Shown: positions 1 to 9,554 of the stretch, piece by piece
How the letters are laid out: the number at the start of each line of letters is the position of its first letter
How positions within the stretch are numbered: position 1 is the first letter of the stretch
Source: an uncultured Colwellia sp.
GTDB lineage: Bacteria > Pseudomonadota > Gammaproteobacteria > Enterobacterales > Alteromonadaceae
Length of the DNA stretch: 64,000 nt
Direction of reading: 5' to 3'
Assembly (NCBI GenBank): GCA_913063325.1
Contig: CAJXYE010000009.1
Location: 1-64,000 of the forward strand
The notes under the pieces: model-generated
What the model saw: only the letters and a program-made list of their open reading frames with translations
Database searches by the model: none
What the model was told of the DNA's origin: nothing
Position numbers and translations under genes: made by a program

Positions 1-159
1 CTTGGTGCTCGTTACCAAGAACGTCCAGGTGGTTATACTCGCATTTTAAAATGTGGTTTCCGTACTGGTGATAAAGCTCCTATGGCTTACATTGAGTTAG
101 TAGACCGCCCAGTAGTAGAAGATGCTCCTGAAGTAGTTGAAGAGTCAGCTGAAGCTTAA
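1..159 (+). CDS. rplQ: 50S ribosomal protein L17, C-terminal end (partial)
   Basis: Only the last 52 codons are inside the window, and the reading frame is open from base 1 to a TAA at 157-159. The visible peptide carries the L17 signature GGYTRILK and the [17 protein letters not shown] stretch that ends the conserved domain, then an acidic Ala/Glu/Val tail. L17 is a large-subunit ribosomal protein near the exit tunnel and is normally the last gene of the alpha operon after rpoA. The strong terminator directly downstream fits an operon end. The identification rests on the C-terminal motif alone but is secure. Confidence 0.95.
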   Translation, partial: LGARYQERPGGYTRILKCGFRTGDKAPMAYIELVDRPVVEDAPEVVEESAEA

Positions 160-180
160 ACGAAAGTTTAAACTTTATTT

Positions 181-208
181 AAAAAACCGAGCTTAGGCTC
201 GGTTTTTT
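181..208 (+). terminator. Rho-independent terminator after rplQ
   Basis: The 12-base arms AAAAAACCGAGC and GCTCGGTTTTTT pair perfectly around a TTAG loop and end in a run of six T. It lies 21 bases after the rplQ stop and marks the end of the ribosomal protein operon. Confidence 0.95.
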
Positions 209-347
209 ATTGCCTGAAATTTAGTGAAGGCAGGAAGTTGTGTAGATATTGCTGCTTATAGCGTTAACCTTGTCGTCTTCTTACTTGACCTAATCATCAA
301 TTCACCGTATAAAATAGCCATTGTATTTTATTTATCTTTTGAGCCTT

Positions 348-1247
348 ATGTCGTCACGAAATCCAATAATAGCTGTCACCGGCTCTTCGGGAGCAGGTAC
401 ATCAACAACTACAGCTGCTTTTGAACATATCTTTAGAACGCTTGGTATATCCTCTGTCAATGTAGAAGGTGATAGTTTCCATCGATTCTCACGTCAAGAA
501 ATGGATATGGAAAAGCGTAAGGCCAAAGAAGCGCGAACCAATATCAGTTACTTTGGTGATTTAGCTAATGACTTCAACTCCTTAGAAAAGCTATTTAAGG
601 ATTATGGTGAAACAGGCACAGGTAAAATAAGGCGCTATTTACATACTTTTGATGAGGCGGTTCCGTACAATCAAATGCCGGGCACTTTTACTCCTTGGGA
701 AAACTTTGGTGAAGGTACTGACTTGCTATATTATGAAGGCCTTCATGGCGGTGTCGTTACTAAAGATAATGACGTCGCTAAGCATGTAGATTTATTGATT
801 GGCATGGTACCTATTGTAAACTTAGAGTGGATTCAAAAAATCATTCGCGATACCAATAAACGCGGTCATTCTCGTGAAGCAGTGACTGCCAGTATTGTCC
901 GAAGTATGGAAGATTATATCTCCTTTATTACACCACAATTTTCACGTACTCATATCAACTTTCAACGTGTGCCGACTGTAGATACTTCAAACCCATTTAG
1001 TGCTAAAGCAATACCTAGCTTAGATGAGAGTTTTGTTGTCATCCGATTTCGAGAAGTGAAGAATGTTGATTTTCAGTATTACCTTCGCATGATTGATGGT
1101 TCATTTATGTCACGAGTCAGTACACTTGTTGTGCCAGGTGGCAAGATGGGCTTGGCGATGGAGTTAATCTTAACACCATTAATCCGTGACTTAATTGAAA
1201 GAAAGACACAGGCAAATAAACAGCTAGACTGGATGAGTGATCTTTAG
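348..1247 (+). CDS. prkB: Phosphoribulokinase-like protein PrkB
   Basis: A cytoplasmic kinase of the phosphoribulokinase/uridine kinase P-loop superfamily. The Walker A motif GSSGAGTS is at residues 12-19, followed by the family blocks VEGDSFHR, YEGLHGG and VDLLIGMVPIVNLEWIQKI. From the ATG at 348 it has 299 residues, close to the roughly 290 of E. coli PrkB. A TTG at 321 would add nine residues that do not look like family sequence, so 348 is preferred, although no strong ribosome site is visible. No RuBisCO gene is visible, so a Calvin-cycle role is unlikely and the physiological substrate is unknown. In E. coli prkB sits beside yhfA and crp; here an OsmC/YhfA-type gene is also nearby. Confidence 0.9.
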   Translation: MSSRNPIIAVTGSSGAGTSTTTAAFEHIFRTLGISSVNVEGDSFHRFSRQEMDMEKRKAKEARTNISYFGDLANDFNSLEKLFKDYGETGTGKIRRYLHTFDEAVPYNQMPGTFTPWENFGEGTDLLYYEGLHGGVVTKDNDVAKHVDLLIGMVPIVNLEWIQKIIRDTNKRGHSREAVTASIVRSMEDYISFITPQFSRTHINFQRVPTVDTSNPFSAKAIPSLDESFVVIRFREVKNVDFQYYLRMIDGSFMSRVSTLVVPGGKMGLAMELILTPLIRDLIERKTQANKQLDWMSDL

Positions 1248-1308
1248 AGCGCTCTTTCTGCTGAATATATAAATCTTGTGCCTTAGCTCACTGAAGATTA
1301 ATCTAGCT

Positions 1309-1359
1309 GTATTAGTTATGCGTATCTCAGTATTAGTTATGCGTATCTCAGCATTAGTT
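1309..1359. repeat. Short 21-bp tandem repeat
   Basis: Two perfect 21-base units (GTATTAGTTATGCGTATCTCA) at 1309-1329 and 1330-1350 are followed by a partial third, GCATTAGTT. The array reaches the 3' end of the neighbouring frameshifted gene on the other strand, so it may be in its untranslated tail. No function is apparent; replication slippage is the simplest origin. Confidence 0.8.
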
Positions 1360-2177
1360 GCTTGTTGGGAGGTGGTATGATGCCATTAATTTTTTAATGT
1401 AATGTGTTTTCTTTAAGGCAGACAATTTCCTATCGAAAACCGACATCATTGCTGAAATTTTTCTTACCTTGCTAACAACCGGGGTGAAAGCCATATAGAT
1501 TGGCACTTTTGAAACACAACCCACTTCTTTGAACTCACCTTGTTTGCGCAATTTATGTAGTGCAAAAAGGGTACTATTCTTGGTAAACAAAAAGGTGTCC
1601 ATGCGACCCTTTTCAAGTTTGGCTATGTTTTGAGCTAAGTATCGCTCGTGATATGGTTGAAATTGAAATTGCCATGGATGGTTTTTGACATAGGCATTTA
1701 GCTCTTCTATCGAGGTATCTGTTGCAATACCTATTTGTAAGCCTTCAAGAGAATTTATGCCATCATAGCGCCAGTCCGATTCGTACCAGGTAAAAAAACA
1801 CATTTGCTGATAACCAACAGCAAGCTCTGGATATAGCAAATTAGGCGCCTCACTCTTAGCCGGTGATAATAAAGCATCGGCTTTACCTGTAGAGACATTC
1901 TTAATAGCACGTGACCATGGGTATATATGAATTTTGAGTTCATATTGAGTTTCTTCAAATATTTTTTTACCAGTTCTACCACATAACCTGGATGTTTTGG
2001 GTCTAAACAGATTTGTGGACACCAATCGATAGCGTCAATATATATAACTTCTTTTACAGCTGTTTGTTCTGAATTTTTCGCTAATAATGGACTTGTTAGA
2101 CCAAATAATAGGACCATAGCAATGATTTTTGTTTTTGAACTTTTGTGCTTTGTTGAATTCGGAAGAGCCATCGGCAT
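1354..2177 (-). pseudogene. Periplasmic solute-binding protein (SBP_bac_3 type), frameshifted
   Basis: A secreted amino-acid-type binding protein split over two frames. The first part starts at 2177 with a signal peptide (hydrophobic IIAMVLLFGLTSPLLAK). It reads well to VVELVKK and then loses sense; the second frame continues with IFEETQYELKIHIYPWSRAI through GKADALLSP and GIATDTS to the stop at 1354. The junction is a run of seven A (plus-strand T at 1962-1968). One extra base, or a -1 slip, joins the halves into 274 residues, about normal for the family. In the gene's sense the run forms the heptamer A AAA AAA in the zero frame, a good slippery site, so recoding is possible as well as mutation or a sequencing error. 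No permease or ATPase genes are adjacent, as in many orphan SBP_bac_3 proteins. Confidence 0.75.
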
Positions 2178-2219
2178 ATCGCTTGCACGGTTTTTTGTTA
2201 ATCTAAATATAATAGTATA

Positions 2220-2963
2220 TTAAGCCAAGAATAGCTCATCAAGCTGTAACCTGAGTTGCGCCACAATATTTGATTTCTCAACACTTGATAGCTCAGGCTC
2301 ATTGATTTCAAAGAAGTGATGATCAAAGTTGATTGTGTGCCTTGCTAATTTACAATGAAATAAATTTTTATTGGGCAGTCCGCTGTCAACTGCATCGTAG
2401 CTTTGAAGTGTTGTGTTATCTAAATAGGCGCTTATTTCTGTAATATCATGATCACGGAAGTATTTATTTCCCTGAAGGTCACGAGTCATGCCTCTGATAC
2501 GATAATCTATATCAATAACATCAGCTGAGAACGCTTCAATGACATAATCTAGCACCTTTAAAGGTGAAATGATGCCACAGGTTGAAAGCTCAATGTCGGC
2601 TCTAAAAATAGCGATACCATCTTGTGGTCTTTCTTCAGGGTAGGTATGAATGCAAAGATGGCTTTTATCTAGGTGGGCGACTAAAGATTCTGGTTTTGCT
2701 TCTTCAGAGATCATTAAGGTAACACTCGCTCCTTGAGGGGTGTAATCTTGACTCGCTATATTCAATACATTTCCGCCAATGGCATGACAAATTTTGCTCA
2801 GTAACTCAGTTAGTTTTACAGCGCTATACGCTTCGTTAATAAAAGCGTGGTAGCTATCAGTGGATTGACTTGAGGTTAGGTAATGCACCCTATATAACGA
2901 AAAGCTTAAACTTTTTGTTAAATTGTTAAAGCCATACAGGGGAATTTTTTTATCAGTAGACAT
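2220..2963 (-). CDS. speD: S-adenosylmethionine decarboxylase proenzyme
   Basis: Makes decarboxylated S-adenosylmethionine, the aminopropyl donor for spermidine synthesis; a cytosolic, pyruvoyl-dependent enzyme. The self-cleavage motif DKSHLCIHTYPE is present, with Ser101 as the residue that becomes the pyruvoyl group, and LSTCG supplies the catalytic Cys129. At 247 residues it is a little shorter than E. coli SpeD (264), mainly at the N-terminus, and the family blocks look intact. It lies 13 bases downstream of the OsmC gene on the same strand and could be co-transcribed with it. No speE is visible in the window. Confidence 0.93.
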   Translation of the reverse strand: MSTDKKIPLYGFNNLTKSLSFSLYRVHYLTSSQSTDSYHAFINEAYSAVKLTELLSKICHAIGGNVLNIASQDYTPQGASVTLMISEEAKPESLVAHLDKSHLCIHTYPEERPQDGIAIFRADIELSTCGIISPLKVLDYVIEAFSADVIDIDYRIRGMTRDLQGNKYFRDHDITEISAYLDNTTLQSYDAVDSGLPNKNLFHCKLARHTINFDHHFFEINEPELSSVEKSNIVAQLRLQLDELFLA

Positions 2964-2976
2964 GAATAGGTTTTAC

Positions 2977-3381
2977 TTATTGTGCAACAATTTCAAAATC
3001 GTGAGTAATCTCTACTTTTGCATTAAGCATTAAAGCAACAGAGCAATATTTATCTGCCGATAAACTTACAGCACGTTCGACGTGTTTAGGTGCAACATCA
3101 GTACCAGTGATAACAAAGTGCAGGTGAATTTTCTCGAACAATGCCGGTACACTATTAGCACGAGTACCAGACAATTCGACCTGACAGCCGCTAACACTTT
3201 GTCGAGCTTTCTGTAATATGCTAACTACATCGACAGAGGAACAGCCGCCAAGAGAAATGAGTACACCTTCCATTGGGCTTGGTGCTAAGTTGCCGCCGTT
3301 TGCATCTAAAACCATAGTATGGCCACTTTCCGATGTGCCCATAAATAACTCTTCGCCTAACCATTTAACTTGTGCTTTCAT
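2977..3381 (-). CDS. OsmC/YhfA family redox protein
   Basis: A small cytoplasmic protein of the OsmC/Ohr superfamily, peroxide-reactive proteins that use a cysteine pair. Cys47 (GGCSSVDV) and Cys113 (KYCSVALML) sit at the expected places, each at the start of a helix. Length (134 residues) and sequence resemble E. coli YhfA more than OsmC or Ohr. E. coli yhfA lies between prkB and crp; here prkB is close by but no crp is visible. Substrate and physiological role are not established for the YhfA branch. Confidence 0.88.
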   Translation of the reverse strand: MKAQVKWLGEELFMGTSESGHTMVLDANGGNLAPSPMEGVLISLGGCSSVDVVSILQKARQSVSGCQVELSGTRANSVPALFEKIHLHFVITGTDVAPKHVERAVSLSADKYCSVALMLNAKVEITHDFEIVAQ

Positions 3382-3527
3382 TTTTTACTCGATATTAATT
3401 TAATGACTGTAAACCTATAGAGGGATTCTATATAAGTTGCGGCGCTATCACCAGTTGGAATGTGTAATGTTTATTGCTAGGGGAGGAAAGAAGCTCTTAT
3501 TGAGCTTCAACTTTGAAATTTTCTGAC

Positions 3528-3872
3528 TTAGTCTTTATGAATCACACTATCGAATAAATTTTTAATCAAACCAGCAAATTCTCTAATAAATGCCTGTTGT
3601 GCGTCATTGACTGGATTATTGATAACACCAGAAAGGATCTCTTCAAGATCGTAAACAATCGCATCTACTTCACGAACAATGGCATTACGTTGATTAAATG
3701 TCAGATCAGTGTTTTGGCTGCAAACGGTAATTATTTGCTCGCACAATTCCACTTCAATGGCTGACATAACTGTTTCAGTGGCTGTTTTTGGTGCCGTTGA
3801 ATTTTCAAATAAGCTGAGGTGTTCTGTAAGGTACTCAATGATTTGAATGTAACCGTCAGTGTCTGTAACCAT
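3528..3872 (-). CDS. Small acidic helical protein, possibly DUF3802 family
   Basis: A 114-residue acidic, probably all-helical cytoplasmic protein with no signal peptide or membrane segment. It has good coding character and its own ATG. The opening MVTDTDGYIQIIEYLTEHL reminds me of the DUF3802 family of marine gammaproteobacteria, but I could not confirm this and no function is known to me. It is transcribed in the same direction as the osmC-like and speD genes, about 150 bases upstream of them. Confidence 0.6.
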   Translation of the reverse strand: MVTDTDGYIQIIEYLTEHLSLFENSTAPKTATETVMSAIEVELCEQIITVCSQNTDLTFNQRNAIVREVDAIVYDLEEILSGVINNPVNDAQQAFIREFAGLIKNLFDSVIHKD

Positions 3873-4123
3873 AATCGCTTTAAATACCTATGCTGAAGAA
3901 GAGTACTATTGTTTGAGTATAGCAGTTAGTTTAGCGTTTTTTTTCATTGTGAATCAATAGGGAAAATTGATCTTTATCGAGTGTTTTGGCTATAACTTGG
4001 GTAATAGGGTGATGAACTGTAATTTAATTGAATACTGACGACATAATGATAGTCACGATTAAAAATTATTTGAATAAAACAAAATTTAATCGTGAGGTGT
4101 ATCAGTGCCAATTAATGACTAGA

Positions 4124-5230
4124 TTATGAAAGCGTCGTTGGTACTACCATCAATGCAGCGCGTTGACCGTTGCCAACATTAGCATTAGGGAAAACAACGC
4201 TCTCGCCTAGTTGGGTAGTACAATACTCTTCACCTGTGTCAGTAGACAATACGGTACCAACAGGATAATCAGTAAAGTTACTGGCAGCATCATCAACAAA
4301 AAGCTTGAAGTTATCACTTACTTTGGTGATATCTCCTAGCGCCTCAAACAAGTTAAAGTCATCATTATCAAAATCTTTTAATAATAAATCTTCATCACAA
4401 ACAAGGGCTGTTAGCTTTTCTGTCATGGCTTGGAAGTTAGCCATATCATTTTCACCAAAAGGTCTTACTTTACCTAACTCAACAGTAAAGGCATGAGCTT
4501 TGAAGTTAGCACTACTGTAATAAGAAAATGTGCCTGTTGGGCCATGACCAAATAGAATAGTATTAACGCCACAAGCAGCCATAAAGCTTAGTTGCTCTTT
4601 ATCCCAAGGTTTATCACCTTGATAAGGATAGATGGCAAATTTTTCATATTTAGAACTACGGATAGCGGTATGCAAATCATAGTGATAGTTAGTAACGTCA
4701 CTACTCTTGTCAGCATTAAAGAAATCACTCACATAACTTTCAATTCGCTCGGCACGAAACTTCTCATAACATGGCGCTATGTCTTTATATTTACCACAAA
4801 ATAAACGGTTTAAATTTTCTGTTTGAAAACGCTTAGCGATATTCATCGCTACAGGGTGACCCATAATAAAAAGGGTACGGTGTTTTACCTGTATCTTTTC
4901 TGCGAGAATATCACTAATAATCTGCTGAACAATTTCAATCGGCGCGGTTTCATTGCCATGTATTCCTGATGAAATGACAATAGACTTACTTGGCTGCTCT
5001 GAGTTTTCAGGCTCAACTAGCAAAATACCAGTATCGAGTAAGCTCACCTTGGCTTCTTTAACGTTGAAGCTAAGTTGGTTATCTCGACCCGTTTGCGCTA
5101 AACCTTGCTCAAATTGGCGTGTTAACGAGATTAAGTCAGCCGTTTTAACAAACTGCTGATAAGCCTGGCTAAACTCTTCACTGTTAATGTCAGTAAGATC
5201 TTGCGAAGTAAGTGTATTGTCGTTTTTCAT
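4124..5230 (-). CDS. astE: Succinylglutamate desuccinylase
   Basis: Last step of the arginine succinyltransferase pathway: hydrolyses N-succinylglutamate to glutamate and succinate in the cytosol. It is a zinc carboxypeptidase-type enzyme with ligands His91 and Glu94 (SGIHGNETAP) and His187 (YDLHTAIR), and a likely catalytic Glu251 in TVELGKV. Its 368 residues are slightly longer than E. coli AstE (322), mainly at the N-terminus. The start codon directly abuts the astD stop with no spacer, consistent with translational coupling. An intergenic stretch without an obvious strong terminator follows. Confidence 0.93.
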   Translation of the reverse strand: MKNDNTLTSQDLTDINSEEFSQAYQQFVKTADLISLTRQFEQGLAQTGRDNQLSFNVKEAKVSLLDTGILLVEPENSEQPSKSIVISSGIHGNETAPIEIVQQIISDILAEKIQVKHRTLFIMGHPVAMNIAKRFQTENLNRLFCGKYKDIAPCYEKFRAERIESYVSDFFNADKSSDVTNYHYDLHTAIRSSKYEKFAIYPYQGDKPWDKEQLSFMAACGVNTILFGHGPTGTFSYYSSANFKAHAFTVELGKVRPFGENDMANFQAMTEKLTALVCDEDLLLKDFDNDDFNLFEALGDITKVSDNFKLFVDDAASNFTDYPVGTVLSTDTGEEYCTTQLGESVVFPNANVGNGQRAALMVVPTTLS

Positions 5231-6709
5231 TTAGAATTTCATACCAGGAGTTAGTGTCTCAGGTAAGCTTACCTTTTCTGCTTCAACAGAAGCAATAGGG
5301 TAGGCACAGTAATCGGCAGCATAGAATGCGCTGGCTCTGTGATTACCACTAGCACCAATACCACCAAATGGTGCTGCGCTGCTAGCGCCAGTAATCGGCT
5401 TGTTCCAGTTTACAATACCTGCACGAATGCGAGTAAAGAAGTGGTTGTAAGATTCTTCACTGTCAGATAATAAACCAGCAGAAAGACCAAAACCTGTATT
5501 ATTAGCTTCATCAATTGCTTGATCAAAGTCTGTGTAGCGATAGACTTTAACTAACGGGCCAAAGTACTCTTCATCAGGAATGTCAGCAATGATATCCGTT
5601 ACATCAATAAGACCAGGCGAAACAAAACCAGTACCCGCTTCTAAGTGCTTAAGTTCAATAATTGATTTTGCACCAAGGGCAAGTAATTTAGCTTGTGCAT
5701 CAACAAGGCTTAACGCGGCCTTTTCTGAAATCATAGAACCCATAAATGGCTGCTCTTCATCATCATAATAACCAATAGTAAGGTTTTTAGTGACTTCGAT
5801 AAGGCGTGCCAAAATAGCATCGCCCTGCTCATTAGCTTCAATGAATAAACGACGAGCACAAGTACAACGCTGACCTGTAGTAACAAAAGCAGACTGCACA
5901 ATGTCGTGAACTACTGCATCAATATCGCTAACATCTTTAACAACAAGTGGATTATTACCACCCATCTCTAGTGCTAAGATTTTACCCGGTTGACCAGCAA
6001 ATTGCTCATGCAATATGTGACCAGTGTTAGAGCTACCTGTAAAGAATAAACCATCAATAAGTTTGTGACTTGCTAAGGCTTTACCTGTTTCAACTTCACC
6101 TTGAACAAGGTTGATAACACCTTTAGGTAAACCCGCTTGTTCCCAAAGTTTTAACATTTCTTGTGCAACACGAGGTGTTAATTCACTTGGTTTGAATACA
6201 ATAGTATTACCGGCAATTAGCGCAGGTACTATGTGACCATTTGGTAAATGACCAGGGAAGTTATAAGGGCCAAAAACAGCTACTACACCATGTGGTTTAT
6301 GACGAATAAAAGCTTTAGCACCCGGCATAGGGTTTTCAACTGTGCCAGTGCGTTCTTCATAAGCCTTAAGAGAAATAGCTACTTTAGCTACCATAGCGCC
6401 AGCTTCACCGGTAGTTTCCCACTTTGGCTTGCCTGTTTCTAAAGCAATGGTTGTTGCTAACGCGTCTTTATTTTCAGTTAATAATTCAGCGAATCTTTTG
6501 ATTACCGTAACACGCTCTTCTAAGCCAATGTTTGCCCAGCTTTCAAAGGCTTGACGAGCGCTAACTACTGCTTCGTTTACTTGTTCGGCACTGGCTGTTT
6601 TACCTTGCCAAATTACTTCGTTGCGGGCAGGGTTAGATGAACTAACATCATGGCCTAAACCGGCTTGCCATTGACCATTAATGAATTGAACTGGATTTGC
6701 GTGAGACAT
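5231..6709 (-). CDS. astD: Succinylglutamate-semialdehyde dehydrogenase
   Basis: NAD-dependent oxidation of N-succinylglutamate 5-semialdehyde to N-succinylglutamate, fourth step of the pathway. It has the full aldehyde dehydrogenase architecture: [13 protein letters not shown] and VFKPSELTP in the nucleotide fold, FFTGSS, general base Glu248 ([10 protein letters not shown]) and catalytic Cys282 (GQRCTCARR). The length of 492 equals that of E. coli AstD as I recall it. The start has an AAGGAA ribosome site. It is separated from astA by a 134-base gap holding two strong hairpins, which may tune relative expression. Confidence 0.95.
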   Translation of the reverse strand: MSHANPVQFINGQWQAGLGHDVSSSNPARNEVIWQGKTASAEQVNEAVVSARQAFESWANIGLEERVTVIKRFAELLTENKDALATTIALETGKPKWETTGEAGAMVAKVAISLKAYEERTGTVENPMPGAKAFIRHKPHGVVAVFGPYNFPGHLPNGHIVPALIAGNTIVFKPSELTPRVAQEMLKLWEQAGLPKGVINLVQGEVETGKALASHKLIDGLFFTGSSNTGHILHEQFAGQPGKILALEMGGNNPLVVKDVSDIDAVVHDIVQSAFVTTGQRCTCARRLFIEANEQGDAILARLIEVTKNLTIGYYDDEEQPFMGSMISEKAALSLVDAQAKLLALGAKSIIELKHLEAGTGFVSPGLIDVTDIIADIPDEEYFGPLVKVYRYTDFDQAIDEANNTGFGLSAGLLSDSEESYNHFFTRIRAGIVNWNKPITGASSAAPFGGIGASGNHRASAFYAADYCAYPIASVEAEKVSLPETLTPGMKF

Positions 6710-6731
6710 GGTATTTCCTTCTCATTGATAG

Positions 6732-6791
6732 TGGTGACAGAGAGTGTCGCTGTCACCATTAATAATTTGATAAGTGGCTAGTGCTAGCCAC
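6732..6791 (-). promoter_or_regulatory. Two tandem intercistronic hairpins between astA and astD
   Basis: TGGTGACAG (6732-6740) pairs perfectly with CTGTCACCA (6750-6758), and GTGGCTAG (6774-6781) with CTAGCCAC (6784-6791). Neither is followed by a T tract in the direction of transcription, so they are more likely RNA processing or stability elements than terminators. Confidence 0.6.
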
Positions 6792-6843
6792 CTTAACTTA
6801 GTATTCGCTTAGTAAGTTGCTTTTCAAGATAGCGGAGTAGCTA

Positions 6844-7860
6844 TTAATTAGCGACTAAGCGAACCCAGTCGCCTTCTTGTACCATTAGCGCATCAGCAAC
6901 TGCTTGACTAATAACAACTTGCTCTGCCGTTTCACGTAATGAAAGTGGTGCTTGAGTTGCTCTAAAGTCTTTAACTTTACTATTACAGATGATGTAGTTA
7001 TCGGTAGATTGCACTTCATCAATGATTACTTGGCAACGTTGGCTTTGGTTGACCGTTCTAATACTGTTAACATGTGATTCAACAGTAGGACCAGCATCAA
7101 AAATATCAACATAACCGCGTCTTGCAAAACCTTCTGCTTCAAGCAAGCGAAGAGCAGGTACTGTTTTCGGATGTACCTTATTAATAACGTCTTGTGCTTC
7201 TTTACTTAGCAAGTTTACGTAAATTGGATACTTCGGCATCAACTCAGCGATAAACTCTTTTTTACCTATGCCGGTTAAGTAATCAGCGGTAGGGAAGTCC
7301 ATCGAGAAAAAGTGCTCTTCAAGCCATTCCCAAAAAGGAGAGCTGCCTTTGTCATCTGAGACACCGCGCATTTCTGCAATAATAGTTTCAGAAAAACGCT
7401 CTTTGTGTTCAGCAATAAACAGAAAACGAAAACGCGATAAAAAACGGCCGTTATTATTTTTACGATGGCTGTCACTTAAAAATAAGGTACAAATTTCACT
7501 TGCACCTGTGTAGTCGTTACACAGTGATAAGGTTTCTACGGTATTGTAAATATTTAGCTCACGTGAGCTATGCACTACTTTACCTAAGTGATAATGATAA
7601 AAGGCATCGTCTAAACCCACTGCTGCTTCAATACCACTAGTACCAACAACCTTACCTGTTTCAGTATCTTCCATAACAAAAAGATAACCTTCATTACCGG
7701 CATGCTCTACTTCCTTTGCAAAAGAAGCTTCAGTGTGATTAATGCGTTGTTGAAGTAATTGTTCATTTACAGGAAGTGAAGTAAAACCATGACCTGAATC
7801 AATGGCTATTTGGTGTAAAGCTTCCAAATCACTTTTTTTAATCGGACGTACAATGATCAT
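6844..7860 (-). CDS. astA: Arginine N-succinyltransferase
   Basis: First step of the AST pathway: transfers succinyl from succinyl-CoA to the alpha-amino group of arginine. The 338 residues match the family length (about 340). Recognisable blocks are MIIVRPIKKSDLEAL, VVGTSGIEAAVGLDDAFYHY, EICTLFLSDSHRKNNNGRFLSRFRF, SPFWEWLEEHFFSMDFPTADYLT and EGFARRGYVDIFDAGPTVE, all typical of AstA in the GNAT-like arginine acyltransferase group. It is the second gene of the likely operon astC-astA-astD-astE. astB is not in the window; the succinylarginine dihydrolase step must be encoded elsewhere. Confidence 0.95.
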   Translation of the reverse strand: MIIVRPIKKSDLEALHQIAIDSGHGFTSLPVNEQLLQQRINHTEASFAKEVEHAGNEGYLFVMEDTETGKVVGTSGIEAAVGLDDAFYHYHLGKVVHSSRELNIYNTVETLSLCNDYTGASEICTLFLSDSHRKNNNGRFLSRFRFLFIAEHKERFSETIIAEMRGVSDDKGSSPFWEWLEEHFFSMDFPTADYLTGIGKKEFIAELMPKYPIYVNLLSKEAQDVINKVHPKTVPALRLLEAEGFARRGYVDIFDAGPTVESHVNSIRTVNQSQRCQVIIDEVQSTDNYIICNSKVKDFRATQAPLSLRETAEQVVISQAVADALMVQEGDWVRLVAN

Positions 7861-7885
7861 AAATGCTCTCTATGAAAAGAAATGG

Positions 7886-7919
7886 TTACCTGTTCAGGTA
7901 GAATGACAAGAACAGGTAA
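7886..7919 (-). promoter_or_regulatory. Intercistronic hairpin between astC and astA
   Basis: TTACCTGTTC (7886-7895) and GAACAGGTAA (7910-7919) form a perfect 10-bp stem with a 14-base loop in the 82-base gap. No T tract follows on the transcribed strand, so RNA stabilisation or processing is more likely than termination. Confidence 0.6.
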
Positions 7920-7942
7920 TTATTAGCATTGATTAGACTAGA

Positions 7943-9169
<1,227 letters not shown>

Positions 9170-9223
9170 TTATAAGTGGGTAATGTTTTTAACAGCTTAC
9201 TGTAAATTCTAAATATTGCTTAA

Positions 9224-9379
9224 TGAATACTTAAAATATAATGAAAAATATTTACAGCGCGTCAAAAATAGAGCGATAGTATGACATAAAATAGTCGACT
9301 TGTCTTGTTGTGCTAGTCTGTAGGCCAGACAAAACAAAGGCTTAGCTAATTTTATTCATAAAACATGAATATTTATAGA
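9224..9379 (-). promoter_or_regulatory. Upstream region of astC with two weak ARG-box-like motifs
   Basis: TGAATACTTAAAAT starts at 9224 and TGAATATTTATAGA at 9366. Each has a full left half of the ArgR box (TGAAT..4..ATTCA) but a degenerate right half. ArgR control of ast or argD genes is well known in enterics and Vibrio-type bacteria, which is why I note them, but the match is weak. The rest of 9170-9554 has a short GTCTG/CAGAC hairpin (9316-9330) and the candidate small RNA listed next. Confidence 0.3.
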
Positions 9380-9382
9380 GTA

Positions 9383-9457
9383 TAATATTTTTGTTGAAAT
9401 AAGGGGGAGAGTGAGAGAGTAACGCTTGCCTGATGAAAATCTTCAGGCTTATTTTTT
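9383..9457 (+). ncRNA. Candidate short RNA between astC and the HDOD gene
   Basis: A perfect TATAAT lies at 9381-9386, followed by a purine-rich stretch (AAGGGGGAGAGTGAGAGAG). Then comes a hairpin GCCTGA (9428-9433)/TCAGGC (9443-9448) with TTATTTTTT behind it. No plus-strand gene lies here, so this promoter/terminator pair could make an RNA of about 65 bases. No good -35 is visible and the stem is only 6 bp, so this is tentative; it matches no known RNA family that I recognise. Confidence 0.25.
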
Positions 9458-9554
9458 AATAATTAATCAGAAAAAGATCAGGTGAAATCAGAGTAGGGCT
9501 GCCATTTTATGACAAAATAGCACTGTTTTAACATTCGTAAGTTGCTTATAGTCC

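Noticed and set aside
224..424. 66-codon plus-strand frame
   Set aside because: It overlaps the prkB start in another frame and has no ribosome site or family-like sequence; a shadow.
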